From Alphaproteobacteria bacterium (GTDB taxonomy: Bacteria; Pseudomonadota; Alphaproteobacteria; Rhodobacterales; Rhodobacteraceae), in assembly GCA_030429495.1 (NCBI GenBank), contig JAUIFH010000004.1:248001-312000 (forward strand): DNA of 64,000 nt. The letters are read 5' to 3'. Below the pieces are notes generated by a model that was not told the DNA's origin, made no database searches, and was given only the letters and a program-made list of their open reading frames with translations. This document shows positions 61,992-64,000 of the stretch, one piece after another. A program made the position numbers and the translations under genes. The stretch's first letter is position 1, and each line of letters opens with the position of its first letter.

Positions 61992-63140
61992 TTACAGCCC
62001 CGGCTGATGCGCGCGGGCAGTGAAGAAGATGCCGCTTGGCGCCTGCGCGTCGATCTCCGCCACCTTCTCGCGCCTGCGGGTATCGTAGATCAGCACCTTG
62101 TTGTCGTCCCGCGAACTGATCCAGACCTCAGCCCCGCGCGGGGCGAATTCCATGTGCAGGATAGCCTTGCCGGGCGTCAGCGTCGCGACCACCTCGTGAG
62201 AGCGCGAATCGACCACCTGCACCGTGTCGTTGAGCGGCGTGGCAAAGTTGACCCAGACGAAGGGCGATGCGGGCTGAGCGATCACGAAGACCGGCTGGCC
62301 ATGCACCGGCGTGGCCGCCACCTGTTTCAGGCTTTCGCGGTCCACCCAGAGCAGCTCGTGACGGCCGACCGCGGGCAATGCGTACTGGCCTTCGGTAAAG
62401 GCCCAGCCCTGAAGATGGGGCATCTTGTAGACGGGCATGTCCTCGCCCGTTTTGCCGTAGTCGGTCAGGAACTTCCGGGGCCCCGGCTTCTCCGCCCACA
62501 GATCGAAGGCCGTGACACCCTTCTCGCCGAACAGCCCGACAAGATAGGTATGCGCATCATCGGTGACGACTGCGTCAAACGGGTTCGCGCCAGCATTGCC
62601 CAACGCGGTGATGACGGGCGCCTCGCCCGAGAAATCGCCAAGGAAAACCTCGCCCGTGTCCCACACCGTCCAGACGAAACGTCGCCCCGGTATATCGACC
62701 AGGCCGATGGTCTTTCCCGCTGCCGGAATGTCGGCGACGAGGTTGAGCGTATCGGCGTCGAAGACCTTCACGCCGCCCGGTTCGTAGTTCGAGACCGCGA
62801 CAAGCTTCCCGTCGTCGGATATCGCGCCGCCGATGGAGTTACCCGCCTGCACGGTCCGGGCGACGGCCTCCTGCTGAAGCATGTCCACCTTGCTCAGTCC
62901 GCCATCGCGGCCGAAGACATAGGCGAAGCGTTCGTCCGGGCTGTAGGTCAGGCTTGCATGGGACAGATCGCCCAGCCCCTCCACCCGGCCGACTGCGCCG
63001 TGGTCGGAGCGGTCGATGATCAGAACGCTGCCCGACGCGCGTTCGACGACGAGGCCGAGATCGCCGGTCGCGATCGGTTCGCCGGCCTCGGCGAGGACCG
63101 GCGGGATGAGCAGGGCACAAAGGGCGACAAGGTGTTTCAT
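61992..63140 (-). CDS. nirF: heme d1 biosynthesis protein NirF
   Basis: A 382-aa beta-propeller protein related to the d1 domain of NirS. The N-terminal signal (KHLVALCALLIPPVLAEAGE) places it in the periplasm. Repeats such as HASLTYSPDERFAYVFGRDG, GGAISDDGKLVAVSNY, MPHLQGWAFTEGQYALPAVGRHELLWVD and HMEFAPRGAEVWISSRDDNKVLI form the blades. It is required for a late step of heme d1 assembly and interacts with NirS/NirN. It starts 3 nt after nirC. Confidence 0.94.
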   Translation of the reverse strand: MKHLVALCALLIPPVLAEAGEPIATGDLGLVVERASGSVLIIDRSDHGAVGRVEGLGDLSHASLTYSPDERFAYVFGRDGGLSKVDMLQQEAVARTVQAGNSIGGAISDDGKLVAVSNYEPGGVKVFDADTLNLVADIPAAGKTIGLVDIPGRRFVWTVWDTGEVFLGDFSGEAPVITALGNAGANPFDAVVTDDAHTYLVGLFGEKGVTAFDLWAEKPGPRKFLTDYGKTGEDMPVYKMPHLQGWAFTEGQYALPAVGRHELLWVDRESLKQVAATPVHGQPVFVIAQPASPFVWVNFATPLNDTVQVVDSRSHEVVATLTPGKAILHMEFAPRGAEVWISSRDDNKVLIYDTRRREKVAEIDAQAPSGIFFTARAHQPGL

Positions 63141-63143
63141 CGG

Positions 63144-63440
63144 TCAGTCCTGTTTCAGAAAGCGGGCGATCCACAGCGCCTCTTCCTCGGAAAGAAGCGG
63201 GCGCCAGGGTGGCATCGCGGTGTCGGGAATCCCGTCGAGAATGATTTCGGCAAGCGTCTCCGGTGCCGCATGATCAAGAGCGTCCGCCGTCAGCGGACTG
63301 CCAAGCCCGCCCTTCCGCGTCAGCCCGTGGCACGACCCGCAATCCTGCGTGACCATGTGCGTCAGCTCCGCCGCGCGTTCCGGCGCGACTTCGGCGGCGC
63401 AAGGCATGGCCAGCGCGAGAAGGAGGGCGGCGCTACGCAT
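63144..63440 (-). CDS. nirC: cytochrome c NirC
   Basis: Periplasmic monoheme cytochrome c (98 aa). The signal peptide is RSAALLLALAMPCAAE, the heme site is CGSCH (C34, C37, H38) and the axial methionine is probably that in DTAMPPWRPLLSEEEA. It may donate electrons to NirS or assist d1 maturation. The ATG at 63440 overlaps the nirE stop by 8 nt. Confidence 0.9.
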   Translation of the reverse strand: MRSAALLLALAMPCAAEVAPERAAELTHMVTQDCGSCHGLTRKGGLGSPLTADALDHAAPETLAEIILDGIPDTAMPPWRPLLSEEEALWIARFLKQD

Positions 63441-64000
63441 AGGTCGCCATTCCGGCGCCGTCGCACAGCGCCGCATCCGCCGCGGCGATCGCGAGATACA
63501 TGCCGGCCACGTGGCCGATCACGAACAGGACGGGCGCCGCGAACCGGGCGGCCGCCATGTCGGTGCCGATCCGGCCAAGGCACGAGAGAAGGCGAATCTC
63601 GCGCGGCGTCGTGGCGGCCGATACCGCGAGGACGGGAAGATGGGCCGGCATTCCGTGTCGCATCAGCTGAAGCGCGATCTCGGCGATGTTCGAGACGCCC
63701 ATGTAGACGACAAGCGTGGTGTCCTCGCTGGCCAAAGATGCCCAGTCGAGGTCCAGCGCGGCATCACAGGCGCGATGGCCCGTGACGTAGCGCACGCCGC
63801 TCGATAGCCCGCGATGGGTCAACGGCACACCGGTCGAGGCGGCCGCACCCTGGGCCGAGGTTATGCCGGGTATATAGGTCACAGGCAGGCCGGCAGCCCG
63901 CAGCGCCTCTGCCTCTTCGCTGCCGCGACCGAAGATCAGCGGATCGCCGCCCTTCAGGCGCGCGACCGTCAGCCCTTCGCGTGCCAGGTCGACCAGCAGG
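63433..64000 (-). CDS. nirE: uroporphyrinogen-III C-methyltransferase, N-terminus beyond window
   Basis: SAM-dependent enzyme (SUMT) that makes precorrin-2, the branch point for siroheme and heme d1. The visible 189 codons run from LLVDLAREGLTVARLKGGDPLIFGRGSEEAEAL through VTYIPGITSAQGAAASTGVPLTHRGLSSGVRYVTGH, classic SUMT motifs, to DTTLVVYMGVSN and a hydrophobic tail that is longer than usual. The N-terminal 80-90 residues lie outside. nirE rather than cobA by its position before nirC; nirS should be further upstream. Confidence 0.92.
   Translation of the reverse strand, partial: LLVDLAREGLTVARLKGGDPLIFGRGSEEAEALRAAGLPVTYIPGITSAQGAAASTGVPLTHRGLSSGVRYVTGHRACDAALDLDWASLASEDTTLVVYMGVSNIAEIALQLMRHGMPAHLPVLAVSAATTPREIRLLSCLGRIGTDMAAARFAAPVLFVIGHVAGMYLAIAAADAALCDGAGMATYA

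Noticed and set aside
62007-63785. 592-codon open frame on the plus strand
   Set aside because: Antisense to nirF, nirC and nirE together; crossing three real genes makes it a composition artefact.

Overview
The window looks like chromosomal DNA of a denitrifying alphaproteobacterium of the family Rhodobacteraceae (Rhodobacter/Rhodovulum/Paracoccus relatives). Support comes from the high G+C content, the gene order of the division and cell-wall (dcw) cluster with its paired DUF2484 proteins, a DUF1127 gene followed by CCUCCUCC-loop hairpins like the CcsR small RNAs of Rhodobacter sphaeroides, an UpsM-like leader in front of mraZ, and a heme d1 (nir) operon of the cytochrome cd1 denitrification type. 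Genus and species cannot be fixed from the sequence alone.

Region 1 (1-18.3 kb, almost all minus strand) is the dcw cluster, read from mraZ down to ddl: mraZ, rsmH, ftsL, ftsI, murE, murF, mraY, [DUF2161, SDR, and an FKBP gene on the opposite strand], murD, [GFA-type gene], ftsW, murG, murC, two DUF2484 genes, murB, and ddl, which runs off the left edge. Most junctions are 1-4 nt overlaps, so translation is coupled. A leader of about 250 nt with a leaky terminator hairpin and three GGGA boxes at exact 10-bp spacing precedes mraZ. Region 2 (18.6-22.9 kb) holds mrp, the DUF1127 gene with five CcsR-like hairpins and a strong terminator, and a uvrD-family helicase gene. Region 3 (23-31 kb) has an FMN-dependent hydroxy-acid dehydrogenase, pyruvate carboxylase, several poorly known small genes, tRNA-Gly(GCC), a secreted protein with heptad repeats, and a transglutaminase-like cysteine protease.

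Region 4 (31.2-36.2 kb) carries his genes in the order hisB-hisH-glsA / hisA / hisF-hisE. A glutaminase is coupled to hisH, and two small secreted-protein genes lie antisense in the gaps. Region 5 (36.2-41.9 kb) is accessory and partly decayed: a CoA-binding protein, a candidate small RNA with a perfect terminator, IS3 and IS5 remnants, a DUF1772 membrane protein, an MBL hydrolase, an orphan polyamine-binding protein, an agmatinase pseudogene and a LuxR-type regulator.

Region 6 (41.9-47.1 kb, minus) is a complete urease operon ureD-A-(small His-bearing membrane protein)-B-C-E-F-G. Region 7 (47.5-49.5 kb) has tRNA-Tyr with its promoter, rlmB, a secreted YHS protein and an IS5 remnant. Region 8 (49.6-56.9 kb, minus) is a catabolic operon with a GntR repressor, a TRAP transporter (dctP-Q-M), a DapA-family lyase/aldolase, a GlcD-type FAD oxidase and an LldD-type FMN dehydrogenase. 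Palindromic operators lie upstream of the regulator. Region 9 (57.1-64 kb, minus) is the heme d1 operon nirE-C-F-DL-G-H-J-N plus a small membrane protein. nirS is not in the window and would be expected further right.
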